From Flammeovirgaceae bacterium UBA2786 (GTDB lineage Bacteria > Bacteroidota > Bacteroidia > Cytophagales > Cyclobacteriaceae), in NCBI GenBank assembly GCA_002352225.1, contig DEIA01000050.1, positions 1 to 15,348 on the forward strand: a stretch of DNA of 15,348 nucleotides, in the 5' to 3' direction. Each line of letters opens with the position of its first letter. Positions within the stretch are counted from its first letter, which is position 1. Of this stretch, positions 1 through 6,969 are shown piece by piece. A model generated the notes under the pieces. That model saw only the letters and a program-made list of their open reading frames with translations, did no database searches and was not told where the DNA came from. A program made the position numbers and the translations under genes.

Positions 1-503
1 CGCACATCATTAAAACGGCCCACAATGCCATCGAACGGAGCTCTGATTTCTGTGAATCCTAAGTTTGCTTTAGCCAACTGATAATCGGCTTGTGCTTTTT
101 CAAGTTTGGCTTTGGCTAATGCCAATTCATTTTTGGAAACGATGTTACTATCAGCAAGCGCTTTTGTGTTTAAGTATTCTATTTCGGCAAAGCTTACCTC
201 GGCATGTGCTTTTTGTGCTTCGGCCTGGTACACCACAGGTAATATCTGAAATAGCAACTGACCTTTCTTTACCGATTTACCTTCATCTACATAAATGTGT
301 TGCAGGTATCCTTTCTCTAAAGCCCTTAGCTCTATATGCTGAATAGAGCGAATCTGGCACACATAGGTTTGATAGAGAATAGTATCGGTTTGTACGGCAT
401 TTGTTACAAGAAAAGTAGTGGCCTCTTGTTCGTGTTGTTCTTTATGCCCGCATGCGGTTAATATCAAGCCGGCCAAGGCAGTGAGTATGATTAAGTTTTT
501 CAT
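1..503 (-). CDS. RND efflux membrane fusion (periplasmic adaptor) lipoprotein, partial
   Basis: The reading frame opens with ATG at 503 and runs off the left edge, so only about the first 167 residues are present. A lipoprotein signal is clear: MKNLIILTALAGLILTAC, with the lipobox LTAC and Cys18 as the lipidated residue. After this comes the first half of a barrel-sandwich (lipoyl-like) domain, around KGYLQHIYVDEGKSVKKGQL. An Ala/Lys/Glu-rich helical hairpin follows, and then the return strand TEIRAPFDGIVGRFNDVR. This order (half lipoyl, coiled-coil hairpin, second half with the APFDG motif) is the signature of HlyD/AcrA-type adaptors, which link an inner-membrane RND pump to a TolC-type channel in the periplasm. 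The pump and channel genes would be expected beyond the left edge. The substrate cannot be read from this part. It lies 109 bp downstream of a small exported protein gene on the same strand. Confidence 0.88.
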   Translation of the reverse strand, partial: MKNLIILTALAGLILTACGHKEQHEQEATTFLVTNAVQTDTILYQTYVCQIRSIQHIELRALEKGYLQHIYVDEGKSVKKGQLLFQILPVVYQAEAQKAHAEVSFAEIEYLNTKALADSNIVSKNELALAKAKLEKAQADYQLAKANLGFTEIRAPFDGIVGRFNDV

Positions 504-527
504 TCTTTAACAGAATTAATCTGTAGT

Positions 528-571
528 AAAAAAAAATTGAGATATGAGTAAGCATCCAAACAAGATGCTTA
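528..571 (-). terminator. Hairpin followed by a distant T run (possible weak terminator or attenuator)
   Basis: Positions 549-556 and 564-571 form a perfect 8-bp stem (taagcatc / gatgctta) with a 7-nt loop. Read on the minus strand, the stem is followed after 12 nt by nine T residues (528-536). It lies between the stop of the small exported protein gene and the start of the adaptor gene. The gap between stem and T run is too long for a standard intrinsic terminator, so it may be a pause or attenuator site, or chance. Confidence 0.25.
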
Positions 572-612
572 TAAAAAGTACCCTCAAAGATCAGAAGGGC
601 AGAGCAGAATGC

Positions 613-1014
613 TTAATGCAGAAAAAGTTTCCAGGAATGATAGAGAATGTACAGTTGGGTGGAGTTAACCAAACGAACGAGTGTCCGCCCGGAACAAACC
701 GGTGTGTTACTCCATGTACTATTAAAATCGAAGAGTAAACCAAAGGCTAATTCACCGTTATCTTTTTCGGTTGAGTCTTCTTCTTCGGCTTTTAATTCTG
801 TTTCGGGTTGAGACGCGGCATTTTTTCTATGAACCGGAACATAAGGTTTAATATCCTGGCTGTTATGATCGGAAAAAGTGAGATTGAAAGTTTGTTTGTC
901 AGCGGTACACGAATCAAGGGCTTTAGCAATTGGCGAAGTAAAACACAACGCACCCCATACCAAGGCCAAAACGGTAAATAACCTGATGGGCGTGTTAGGG
1001 TTCAAAAATTTCAT
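613..1014 (-). CDS. Small exported protein of unknown function upstream of the efflux adaptor
   Basis: This 133-residue protein is not recognised. It has an N-terminal signal peptide: a basic start, a hydrophobic stretch at about residues 11-27, and a likely signal peptidase I cut after AKA near residue 32. The mature part is short and polar, with an acidic low-complexity stretch (ETELKAEEEDSTEKDNGE, about residues 71-88) and only two cysteines, at 36 and 107. These could form a disulfide in the periplasm. The start is ATG at 1014, and a TAnnTTTG promoter-like box lies about 73 bp upstream. It precedes the RND adaptor gene on the same strand, so it may belong to the efflux operon. Small secreted proteins of this sort often open such operons in Bacteroidota. 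The last 30 residues look less protein-like, and an altered reading frame near the end cannot be excluded. Confidence 0.55.
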   Translation of the reverse strand: MKFLNPNTPIRLFTVLALVWGALCFTSPIAKALDSCTADKQTFNLTFSDHNSQDIKPYVPVHRKNAASQPETELKAEEEDSTEKDNGELAFGLLFDFNSTWSNTPVCSGRTLVRLVNSTQLYILYHSWKLFLH

Positions 1015-1087
1015 TTGTTGAATTTGGTACTAAGCTGCGATGCAGGGTTAGAATGCGTTTTTTGCCCGAAATGATTGAATTCTTATG

Positions 1088-1095
1088 CAAACTTA
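1088..1095 (-). promoter_or_regulatory. Putative Bacteroidota -7 box (TAAGTTTG)
   Basis: On the minus strand the octamer TAAGTTTG matches the Bacteroidota TAnnTTTG -7 consensus. It lies in the 170-bp gap between the acetyltransferase gene and the small exported protein gene and would serve the latter, giving a leader of about 65-70 nt. No matching TTTG -33 element is visible at the expected distance, so the call is weak. The rest of the gap shows nothing else. Confidence 0.35.
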
Positions 1096-1184
1096 CGATA
1101 AGTGTTTGAATTTAGTTGCCTGTAATCAGGTAAATTAATTTAAGGAGTACGCAACACTTGTGCTTATCCTAATATTGAGTTGAG

Positions 1185-1649
1185 TTAAATCGGTTGCGAT
1201 TCAAAGGTTTCGAGCCTCATCCGTAATAAGGGATACGCATATCCCTGATCATCTTTGTTGGTGCGCTCGTAGGTAACAAACCCCGATTTTTTATAAAATT
1301 CTGCTGCTTTTTGATTTTGTTCGTTCACATCTACTTTAAAAGCTTGTAGGTTTTCAATAGCAAACGCAAGGAGTTGTTTTCCTAATCCCTGGCCAATATA
1401 ATCGGGAGATAGAAATAACATTTCTATTTTCCGGTCAGCCACGCCAATAAAACCACAAACAGATTTTTCGTGCATCATACAGTACACATCAAAAGCGCTG
1501 AAGTCAATTGATTGTACAATTTCTTTAATAGAAATAAAATCGGTTGCGTTCAGAAAATGATGTGTGGCTAAAACCGATTTTTCCCATACTTCCAGCAATT
1601 GTGTTTTGTGTGCGGGTGTGTATTTGGTTAGTTGAAAAGAAGCGCGCAT
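1185..1649 (-). CDS. GNAT family N-acetyltransferase, YjaB-like
   Basis: This 154-residue protein is a single GNAT domain that would transfer an acetyl group from acetyl-CoA to an amine. The acetyl-CoA pyrophosphate-binding loop is at about residues 83-92 (DYIGQGLGKQ). Stretches that match E. coli YjaB as I remember it include SVLATHHFL (about 25-33), VDVNEQNQKAAEFYKKSGF (about 106-124) and a late YPLL motif (139-142). The length matches that family (about 147 residues). It starts at ATG 1649, 56 bp after the priA stop on the same strand, so the two may be cotranscribed. The acceptor is unknown, since YjaB itself has no firmly assigned substrate. The family is secure; the subfamily is by recalled similarity. 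Confidence 0.85.
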   Translation of the reverse strand: MRASFQLTKYTPAHKTQLLEVWEKSVLATHHFLNATDFISIKEIVQSIDFSAFDVYCMMHEKSVCGFIGVADRKIEMLFLSPDYIGQGLGKQLLAFAIENLQAFKVDVNEQNQKAAEFYKKSGFVTYERTNKDDQGYAYPLLRMRLETFESQPI

Positions 1650-1705
1650 GAACGTTGAACGATAAAGGATTTAATAACAGAATTAGTGTGTAAAGTAAAT
1701 CCCGG

Positions 1706-4210
1706 TTAAACCGGATCTACATCAAATATTATTTTTATGCTTCGGTATTCTTTTAACTGGTGCAGGAAGGCCGAGGTTTGCAAGAGCAGATTTTTTATTT
1801 CATGCAACTTACCCTGGTCGCGTCTGATCTTAAGCAACACAATCATTAAAAATTCATTCCTGATTTTAGATACCATGGGTTCGCCTGGTCCTATTATTTT
1901 GGTGCCTGGTAATTTTTCTTTCAGCGATTGCACCAATTGTGTGGCTGCTGCGGTAACAATTTTTTTATCAGTATGTTTAAGTGTAATTTCGATTAAGCGC
2001 GAGTAGGGTGGATAGAGGTGTGCTTCACGGTCTTGCAGTTGATCGTGTATAAAACCGGCAATGTTATGATCGGTAATGTAGCGAAACAACATGTGTTTTG
2101 GATTGGCAGTCTGCAACACAACCTTGCCCCGCTTTTCTCTGCGCCCGGCCCGGCCACTTACCTGCATGATTAATTGAAAGGCACGTTCGTAACTTCTAAA
2201 ATCAGGAAAGTGCATCATCCTGTCGGTATCAAATACACCCACTAAACTTACCCGGTCAAAGTCTAACCCTTTTGTTACCATTTGTGTACCTACCAGAATT
2301 TGCGTTTCGCCAGTTTCAAATTCATGAATAATGGTTTCGTAGCCTGTGCGCGAGCGGGTAGTGTCTAAATCCATACGTTGTACCCGGGCATCAGGGAAAT
2401 GAAATTTCAATTCTTCTTCCAGTTTTTCGGTACCATACCCAAGGGTTAAGATCCGTTTTGAACTGCATGTAGGGCATTGGTTGGGCAACTCTTCGCGGTA
2501 ACCGCAATAATGGCACACTAATGCATGCCGGTATTGATGGTAGGTAAGACTAACCGAACAATTAATGCATTTGGGTACCCATTGGCAATCTTCGCACTGC
2601 ACCAGAGGTGAGTACCCTCTTCTGTTTTGAAACAGGATAACCTGTTCTTTTTTTTCAAGTGCTTCGCCAATGGCTCGCAGTAAAACGGATGTGAATTCTC
2701 CTTTGGTAGTTTTGCGTTTCCGTTCTTCACTTAAATTGGCAAAGACAATCTCGGGCAATTGCGCATCGCCAAAACGCTGATTAAGTTCAATCAAACCGTA
2801 TCGTCCCTGCGATGCATTATAAAGCGATTCGGTCGAAGGGGTAGCGCTGCCTAACACAACCTTAGCGTGATGCTGCTGGGCAATCAGCAACGCTACATCG
2901 CGTGCCTGATAGCGCGGTGCAGGGTCTTGTTGTTTGTACGAAGCATCGTGCTCTTCGTCTACAATAATCAACCCGAGGTTATCAAACGGTAAAAAAACAG
3001 AAGAGCGTACGCCCACCACAAACCGAAACTTGCCGGTAAGTACACCATTCCATACTTCTACGCGTTCGTTATCGGAAAAACGTGAATGGTACACACCCAT
3101 CTCGCTGCCAAACAATTTTTTCAGGCGTTGTACAATTTGGGTAGTAAGGGCAATCTCGGGCAAGAGTAACAAAACCTGCGAGCCGCCCTCCAATGCTTTG
3201 CGGGCAAGGTCTATATAGATTTCGGTCTTACCGCTTCCGGTAACGCCTTGCAGTAATGCTACCCCTTGTTTTTCGAATGCATTGAGGATTTGATTGCGTG
3301 CAGTTTCCTGTGTTTCGCTCAGCAACACCGGGGGCTGGTGGGCATGATCCGGAAACCCGAAGCGGGGTACAATTACCTCAAACTCTTCCAGTATGTTTTG
3401 TTTTATGAGTGTATTGAGTGAAGATTCAGAGATATCGGTTTGCAGGAGTTTTGATTTTTGTATACCCTGCTCGTTTAATTCCGGATTACTAAATACAGGT
3501 ATATGCTGCAGGTAGTTTAATAGTACGGCTTCCTGTTTGGGTTTGGCAGAAAGTTTCTCAAACAAGGGTTCCAGTAATTTTTTATCCGTAAAGGAGGTAT
3601 GAAGCCGAATGTGCTTTTCGGTTTTAGGTTTGAATTTCTCCTTTACCTCTTCATATAAAATGATTGCTTCTTTAGAGGAAAGAGATTTTAGAATATGATA
3701 AATGGATTTGGTATCCAGTAATTTGGCTGCTTCGGTGTAAGAGAGTACTTCATCCTTAAGCCGGTCCAGCAATAATCTTTCCTTTTCGGAAAAATCAAAA
3801 TCAGAATCATCCAACGAAAAACCTGGCCGCAATTGAATCATAGATTCGCTTGAGAGTTTTAACCCCGAAGGCAACGCGGCTTGTATTACTTCGCCCAGTG
3901 TGCACATATAGTAATCGGCCATCCACTCATACAGGCTAAACTGCTGGTCGTAGATAATCTCTGTCTCGTCTAAAAGTTCAAGTATTAATTTCGCTTCGTA
4001 TTCTTTAGGAGGCTGATTGTGCAGGTGCACCAGAATGCCAGTCATAATTTTTTTCTGACCGAAAGGAACAATTACACGCTGACCACGCTTTACACGATTA
4101 TTTAAAGCGGCTGGTATTCGGTAGGTAAACAGCTTGGCAATGGGAACAGGTAGTACAATTTCTGCAAACAGTGTGTTGGTTTCTGTATTAAAAAGGGAGC
4201 CTGTGGCCAT
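1706..4210 (-). CDS. priA: Primosomal protein N' (replication restart helicase PriA)
   Basis: PriA recognises stalled or collapsed forks, unwinds DNA 3'-to-5', and starts reloading of the replicative helicase. The protein is about 834 residues from ATG 4210. The N-terminal 3'-DNA-binding domain begins at AEIVLPVPIAKLFTYRIP. Walker A (GVTGSGKT) lies near residue 322 and the DEEHD Walker B motif near 418. Eight cysteines in four pairs between about 539 and 582 form the two zinc sites, and all are present. The helicase motifs GTQMVTKGLDFD and QVSGRAGR follow. The reading frame can be extended to a TTG at 4225, but that stretch is the promoter box TATTTTTG, so ATG 4210 is chosen. The gene thus sits directly behind its own promoter. 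It is complete and shows no missing motif. Confidence 0.97.
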   Translation of the reverse strand: MATGSLFNTETNTLFAEIVLPVPIAKLFTYRIPAALNNRVKRGQRVIVPFGQKKIMTGILVHLHNQPPKEYEAKLILELLDETEIIYDQQFSLYEWMADYYMCTLGEVIQAALPSGLKLSSESMIQLRPGFSLDDSDFDFSEKERLLLDRLKDEVLSYTEAAKLLDTKSIYHILKSLSSKEAIILYEEVKEKFKPKTEKHIRLHTSFTDKKLLEPLFEKLSAKPKQEAVLLNYLQHIPVFSNPELNEQGIQKSKLLQTDISESSLNTLIKQNILEEFEVIVPRFGFPDHAHQPPVLLSETQETARNQILNAFEKQGVALLQGVTGSGKTEIYIDLARKALEGGSQVLLLLPEIALTTQIVQRLKKLFGSEMGVYHSRFSDNERVEVWNGVLTGKFRFVVGVRSSVFLPFDNLGLIIVDEEHDASYKQQDPAPRYQARDVALLIAQQHHAKVVLGSATPSTESLYNASQGRYGLIELNQRFGDAQLPEIVFANLSEERKRKTTKGEFTSVLLRAIGEALEKKEQVILFQNRRGYSPLVQCEDCQWVPKCINCSVSLTYHQYRHALVCHYCGYREELPNQCPTCSSKRILTLGYGTEKLEEELKFHFPDARVQRMDLDTTRSRTGYETIIHEFETGETQILVGTQMVTKGLDFDRVSLVGVFDTDRMMHFPDFRSYERAFQLIMQVSGRAGRREKRGKVVLQTANPKHMLFRYITDHNIAGFIHDQLQDREAHLYPPYSRLIEITLKHTDKKIVTAAATQLVQSLKEKLPGTKIIGPGEPMVSKIRNEFLMIVLLKIRRDQGKLHEIKNLLLQTSAFLHQLKEYRSIKIIFDVDPV

Positions 4211-4214
4211 GGGG

Positions 4215-4222
4215 CAAAAATA
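4215..4222 (-). promoter_or_regulatory. Putative -7 box of priA (TATTTTTG)
   Basis: Minus-strand TATTTTTG fits the Bacteroidota TAnnTTTG -7 consensus and is separated from the priA ATG by only CCCC. Transcription normally starts several bases after this box, which would make the priA message leaderless or nearly so. No convincing TTTG -33 element is seen. The box also decides the start choice for priA against the TTG at 4225. Confidence 0.5.
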
Positions 4223-4239
4223 CAAGAAATGACGGATGC

Positions 4240-4731
4240 TTACTTTGTACGGGCTTTAATCATCTCATCCAGTTTTTGGTATGCCCAATCCAGATTTGTA
4301 TCGCGCAGCGGGCTGGCTATTGTAATCTTATTAAACCGAAAATCTGCCTCACTTTTACTGGTTATGCTGCCAAAAACAGTGTTATCAATAAGTAAAATCA
4401 ATTCGGTGTTGGGTAATGCGTTAAGAGAACTGCGAAGCCGGGTCATTCCTTCTGCTGAGACTGCAATATCGAAATAACTTTGAGCCTGGTTTAGGTCGTG
4501 TGTTATTTTACTCACACTTAAAAACTCATCGACTTCAATAAGTGGGTTTTCGGGTATTTGAAAGCGTTCGCGGTGGGTGCGGTTGTAAACCTTACGGCCA
4601 TAGCCTTTTGCCTTGTACTTCTTGTCGAGTTTAATACTGGCAAAAATTCCGGTGGTATGCTTTTGTGCATAGCTTGTTGTAGTAAACAGGCACAGAATAA
4701 CAACAAGCAACCAAAGTTTTGAGTTAATCAT
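4240..4731 (-). CDS. Small exported protein of unknown function, possible SecD P1-head-like fold
   Basis: This protein has 163 residues from ATG 4731. A further in-frame TTG start at 4782 would put an extra hydrophobic stretch before a good signal peptide and is not favoured. The signal peptide is MINSKLWLLVVILCLFTTTSYAQ with a cut after AYQ-like SYAQ. The first part of the mature protein is basic (lysine, arginine and tyrosine rich, about residues 24-55). The C-terminal half contains FDIAVSAEGMTRLRSSL followed by ELILLIDNTVFGSI and a strand ending FNKITIASP. The pattern of strand, helix, LLIDN-type strand and return strand recalls the P1 head subdomain of SecD, where a VLDG-like turn occurs. 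This resemblance is by eye and weak. The stop lies 29 bp ahead of the priA start, so the two could share a transcript, although priA has its own promoter box. Confidence 0.65.
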   Translation of the reverse strand: MINSKLWLLVVILCLFTTTSYAQKHTTGIFASIKLDKKYKAKGYGRKVYNRTHRERFQIPENPLIEVDEFLSVSKITHDLNQAQSYFDIAVSAEGMTRLRSSLNALPNTELILLIDNTVFGSITSKSEADFRFNKITIASPLRDTNLDWAYQKLDEMIKARTK

Positions 4732-4857
4732 TGAGGTAATCAATAATACCAAAAAATACACGCTTAAACTACTAAATCTCAAAAAAAGCAGACCTATTTT
4801 AATCCGATATAAATTGTTTTATCTATGCTGCTGTTTCTTAATAGGTACCGATAGCTC

Positions 4858-5289
4858 ATGAAAAAGTTTATTCCATACTTAATCCTGCTTGGTTTTTTTA
4901 TTATTGCTTTACTGGTAAAAAACTGGCGCGAAACCCAGTATGAATCGGAAACGCAAACCCAGCCTTCCGGCCAATCTTCAAGGGGGCGTGCCAGTCTTGA
5001 TATTTTTCGCGATCCGGATGCGGAATATTTTTTCACCAAGCATGCCCGGTGCCGTATGGAGTGCCGGAACATTACCCAAAAAGAAGTTAAAGAGATTGTA
5101 CGCAAGGCAGAAGTGAATTATAACAAAAGCGATTTGCAGGCATCAGCCGGACCGAAGTATGCCTTGGAAGGATACACCACAAAAGACAGGCAACACATTC
5201 GTGTGATTGTTGCGCCAAAGCAAAAACACCTTTCTATCGTAACCGTTATTGATCTGGATAAAGATTGGGAGTGCCCGAGTTGTAAGTAG
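4858..5289 (+). CDS. DUF4258 domain protein with N-terminal membrane anchor
   Basis: This protein has 143 residues. One transmembrane segment (about residues 4-20) is followed by a polar Gln/Ser-rich linker and a DUF4258 domain (about 55-140). Recognisable family features are the start FFTKHARCRMECRNIT, the middle YALEGYT, the strand HIRVIVAP and the ending TVIDLDKDWECPSC. The family has no firmly established function. Four cysteines are arranged as C65-x3-C69 and C139-x2-C142, with His62 close by, which would suit a metal-binding site; that is inference. There is no lipobox and no clear signal cleavage site, so a tethered protein is expected, with the domain most likely on the outer face of the inner membrane. 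It is transcribed divergently from the gene ending at 4240, across a 126-bp gap, and faces the palindrome-rich gap downstream. Confidence 0.85.
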   Translation: MKKFIPYLILLGFFIIALLVKNWRETQYESETQTQPSGQSSRGRASLDIFRDPDAEYFFTKHARCRMECRNITQKEVKEIVRKAEVNYNKSDLQASAGPKYALEGYTTKDRQHIRVIVAPKQKHLSIVTVIDLDKDWECPSCK

Positions 5290-5340
5290 TTTCGAGATTT
5301 AAAAGTTAAAGTGTCCGGGGAAGTTAATTTTTAAAGTATA

Positions 5341-5469
5341 GAGGCTGTCTCAAAAGTCAAATTAAGATTGGAATGTCATTCCGGCCTTGTGCCGGAATCT
5401 CGTTTAGTACCACGAAATCGAGATCGCGGAACAAATCCGCGATGACAGAACGACTTTTGAGACAGCCTC
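5341..5469. mobile_element. 129-bp MITE-like palindromic element with perfect 18-bp inverted ends
   Basis: Perfect 18-bp inverted repeats (gaggctgtctcaaaagtc at 5341-5358 and its complement at 5452-5469) bound the element. Inside are two 8-bp-stem hairpins with 5-nt loops, at 5378-5398 (attccggc / gccggaat) and 5423-5443 (atcgcgga / tccgcgat). A closing pair tgtcat (5374-5379) / atgaca (5442-5447) and a bridging pair atctcg (5397-5402) / cgagat (5419-5424) can also form. The element encodes no protein. The size, perfect ends and non-coding interior fit a miniature inverted-repeat element moved by a transposase encoded elsewhere. No clear target duplication is seen at the edges. Lying between convergent genes, it could also end transcription from both sides. 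Confidence 0.75.
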
Positions 5470-5475
5470 GATACA

Positions 5476-5508
5476 TTCCTAGCACCGGGTGCAACCCGGT
5501 GCTAGGAA
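5476..5508. repeat. Palindrome with 15-bp perfect stem (REP-like or bidirectional terminator)
   Basis: Positions 5476-5490 (ttcctagcaccgggt) pair perfectly with 5494-5508 around a 3-nt loop (gca). It lies between the end of the 129-bp element and the stop of the fucosidase gene, with convergent genes on each side. A GC-rich core with no long T run on either strand makes it more like an extragenic palindromic repeat than a standard intrinsic terminator, although it could still stop or stabilise transcripts. No second copy was seen in the window. Confidence 0.7.
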
Positions 5509-5526
5509 ACCTCTGCGAATTCTGAA

Positions 5527-6969
5527 TTAATACACCGCGATATTTGAAATAACCGGGCTTGCCTTTGAATCAGTAATGATGATTCGTATAGCATCTGAAT
5601 TAACTCCGTTTAGTTTTAAAATGCGTTTGTAACCGATGGTGGTGCCTTCGGCAATTTGTTGCCATGTATTGTTATTACGAACTTCAACCGTAAACGCCTT
5701 TATCCGTTGTCCTAATGGAATGTATTCCTGCAACAGGATAAAGTTTAATGGTTTTGTTTCTCCTAAATCAATTTCGATTGAACCGGTAGTAACTGCATCA
5801 TCGGTTGCCCAATAGGTTTCAGCATCGTTATCGACAAGATTAGAAGCACCATATTTTTCATCTTTTCCCCGGAAGGAACTAACCTGCACGGGTTTCCCTG
5901 ATACAATATTTGTTTTAAAAGCAGAATCCAGCAATGCCCTAAACCCCATTAGCGAAGAAGAATCTAACGTATGCACTAAGCCGCGCTTGTCAGGAGGGAT
6001 GTTCAGTAAAAGTGTTGATCCTCTTCCTACAGAAGTGAGGTAAATGTCAAACAATTGCTCAGGTGTTTTTACCAACGTATCTTCTTCTGCATGATAAAAC
6101 CATCCTTTACGGATAGAAACATCAACCTCGGCAGGAATCCAATGCGTACCATTTTCTGCGCCTGTATTTAGCAGGTTTTCAATTCCGGCTTTACCGGCAT
6201 AAAGTGTATCGGGGCTAATGGTGTTCCAGTTTGTTTCGCCAGCCACCCCACGTTCATTGCCCACCCAGCGTACACCGGGGCCTGCATCACTAAAGAATAA
6301 AATTTCAGGTTCAAGTTCGCGCACCTGATTTAATGTGGTGGGCCAATCGTAGTAGGTTGATCCCTGGATGCTTCGCTTTTCCCGTTTGCCTCCATAATAA
6401 CCATCGCCACCGTTGGCGCCATCAAACCACATCTCAAACACGGGGCCGTAAGTGGTAAATAATTCGTTCAATTGATTTCGGTAGTAATCGATATAAGCAG
6501 TAGAACCATAGTCAGCATGGTTGCGATCCCACGGAGAAAGATAAACCCCGAATTTTAATTCATACTTTTTACAGGCCCGCATTACATCGCGAACAACATC
6601 GCCCTGGCCTTGCTGCCACGGACTGTTCTTTACAGAATGTTCCGTGTATTTACTGGGCCACAAACAAAAACCATCGTGATGTTTGCAGGTAAGAATTACG
6701 CCCTTGAAACCTGCATTTTTAAAAATCTGCACCCATTGGTCGGCATTGTATTGGGTAGGATTGAAGATTGCAGGGCTTTCATCGCCATAACCCCATTCTT
6801 TACCGGTAAAGGTGTTGGTAGTAAAGTGTACAAAAGCATTCAATTCCATCTGGTGCCAGGCTAACTGATTAGCTGCGGGAACGGGCAGGAGTGGAGCAGG
6901 CGAGGGTGTTTCCTTGGGAGAGCAGTTGAAGATAAAAACAGTTATAAGTAACAGGTAAAAGTATTTCAC
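5527..6969 (-). CDS. GH29 alpha-L-fucosidase lipoprotein with C-terminal F5/8-type module
   Basis: This 480-residue enzyme removes terminal L-fucose from glycans with retention of configuration. It starts at GTG 6969. The signal MKYFYLLLITVFIFNCS has a Cys at 16 suited to lipidation, so it is probably anchored in the envelope. The GH29 barrel covers about residues 35-350: NAFVHFTTNTFTGKEWGYG near the start, CKHHDGFCLWPS at 95-106, and the nucleophile motif FEMWFDGANGG with Asp183. The stretch around 239 (VGNERG) contains a Glu that is a plausible acid/base. The shape fits the 1,3/1,4-specific (family B) branch; that is inference. Residues about 357-480 look like a discoidin/F5_8 type C sugar-binding module (NLVDNDAETYWATDD and IEIDLGE motifs). 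The start overlaps the toxin stop by 4 bp (GTGA), which would couple its translation to the toxin gene upstream. Confidence 0.92.
   Translation of the reverse strand: MKYFYLLLITVFIFNCSPKETPSPAPLLPVPAANQLAWHQMELNAFVHFTTNTFTGKEWGYGDESPAIFNPTQYNADQWVQIFKNAGFKGVILTCKHHDGFCLWPSKYTEHSVKNSPWQQGQGDVVRDVMRACKKYELKFGVYLSPWDRNHADYGSTAYIDYYRNQLNELFTTYGPVFEMWFDGANGGDGYYGGKREKRSIQGSTYYDWPTTLNQVRELEPEILFFSDAGPGVRWVGNERGVAGETNWNTISPDTLYAGKAGIENLLNTGAENGTHWIPAEVDVSIRKGWFYHAEEDTLVKTPEQLFDIYLTSVGRGSTLLLNIPPDKRGLVHTLDSSSLMGFRALLDSAFKTNIVSGKPVQVSSFRGKDEKYGASNLVDNDAETYWATDDAVTTGSIEIDLGETKPLNFILLQEYIPLGQRIKAFTVEVRNNNTWQQIAEGTTIGYKRILKLNGVNSDAIRIIITDSKASPVISNIAVY

Noticed and set aside
544..738. Plus-strand open frame of 64 codons
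   Set aside because: It lies antisense to the small exported protein gene and its hairpin region, has no recognisable domain or promoter, and the minus-strand protein has a proper signal peptide.
1702..1714. Short hairpin ccggt-taa-accgg at the priA stop, a possible terminator
   Set aside because: The stem is only 5 bp with a 3-nt loop and no proper T run follows, so it is likely chance.
2518..2730. Minus-strand 70-codon frame inside priA, and similar frames within priA, the thioredoxin-domain gene and nagB
   Set aside because: They are shadows of strongly conserved coding sequence in another frame and show no protein-like features.
4211..4225. Upstream TTG start that would add five residues to PriA
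   Set aside because: The added stretch is the TATTTTTG promoter box and CCCC spacer directly before a good ATG at 4210.
4732..4782. Upstream TTG start that would add 17 residues to the exported protein ending at 4240
   Set aside because: It would place a second hydrophobic segment before a complete signal peptide that begins at ATG 4731.
5290..5526. CRISPR-like array suggested by the cluster of repeats
   Set aside because: The repeats are inverted palindromes of different sequence, with no regularly spaced direct repeats or unique spacers and no cas genes.
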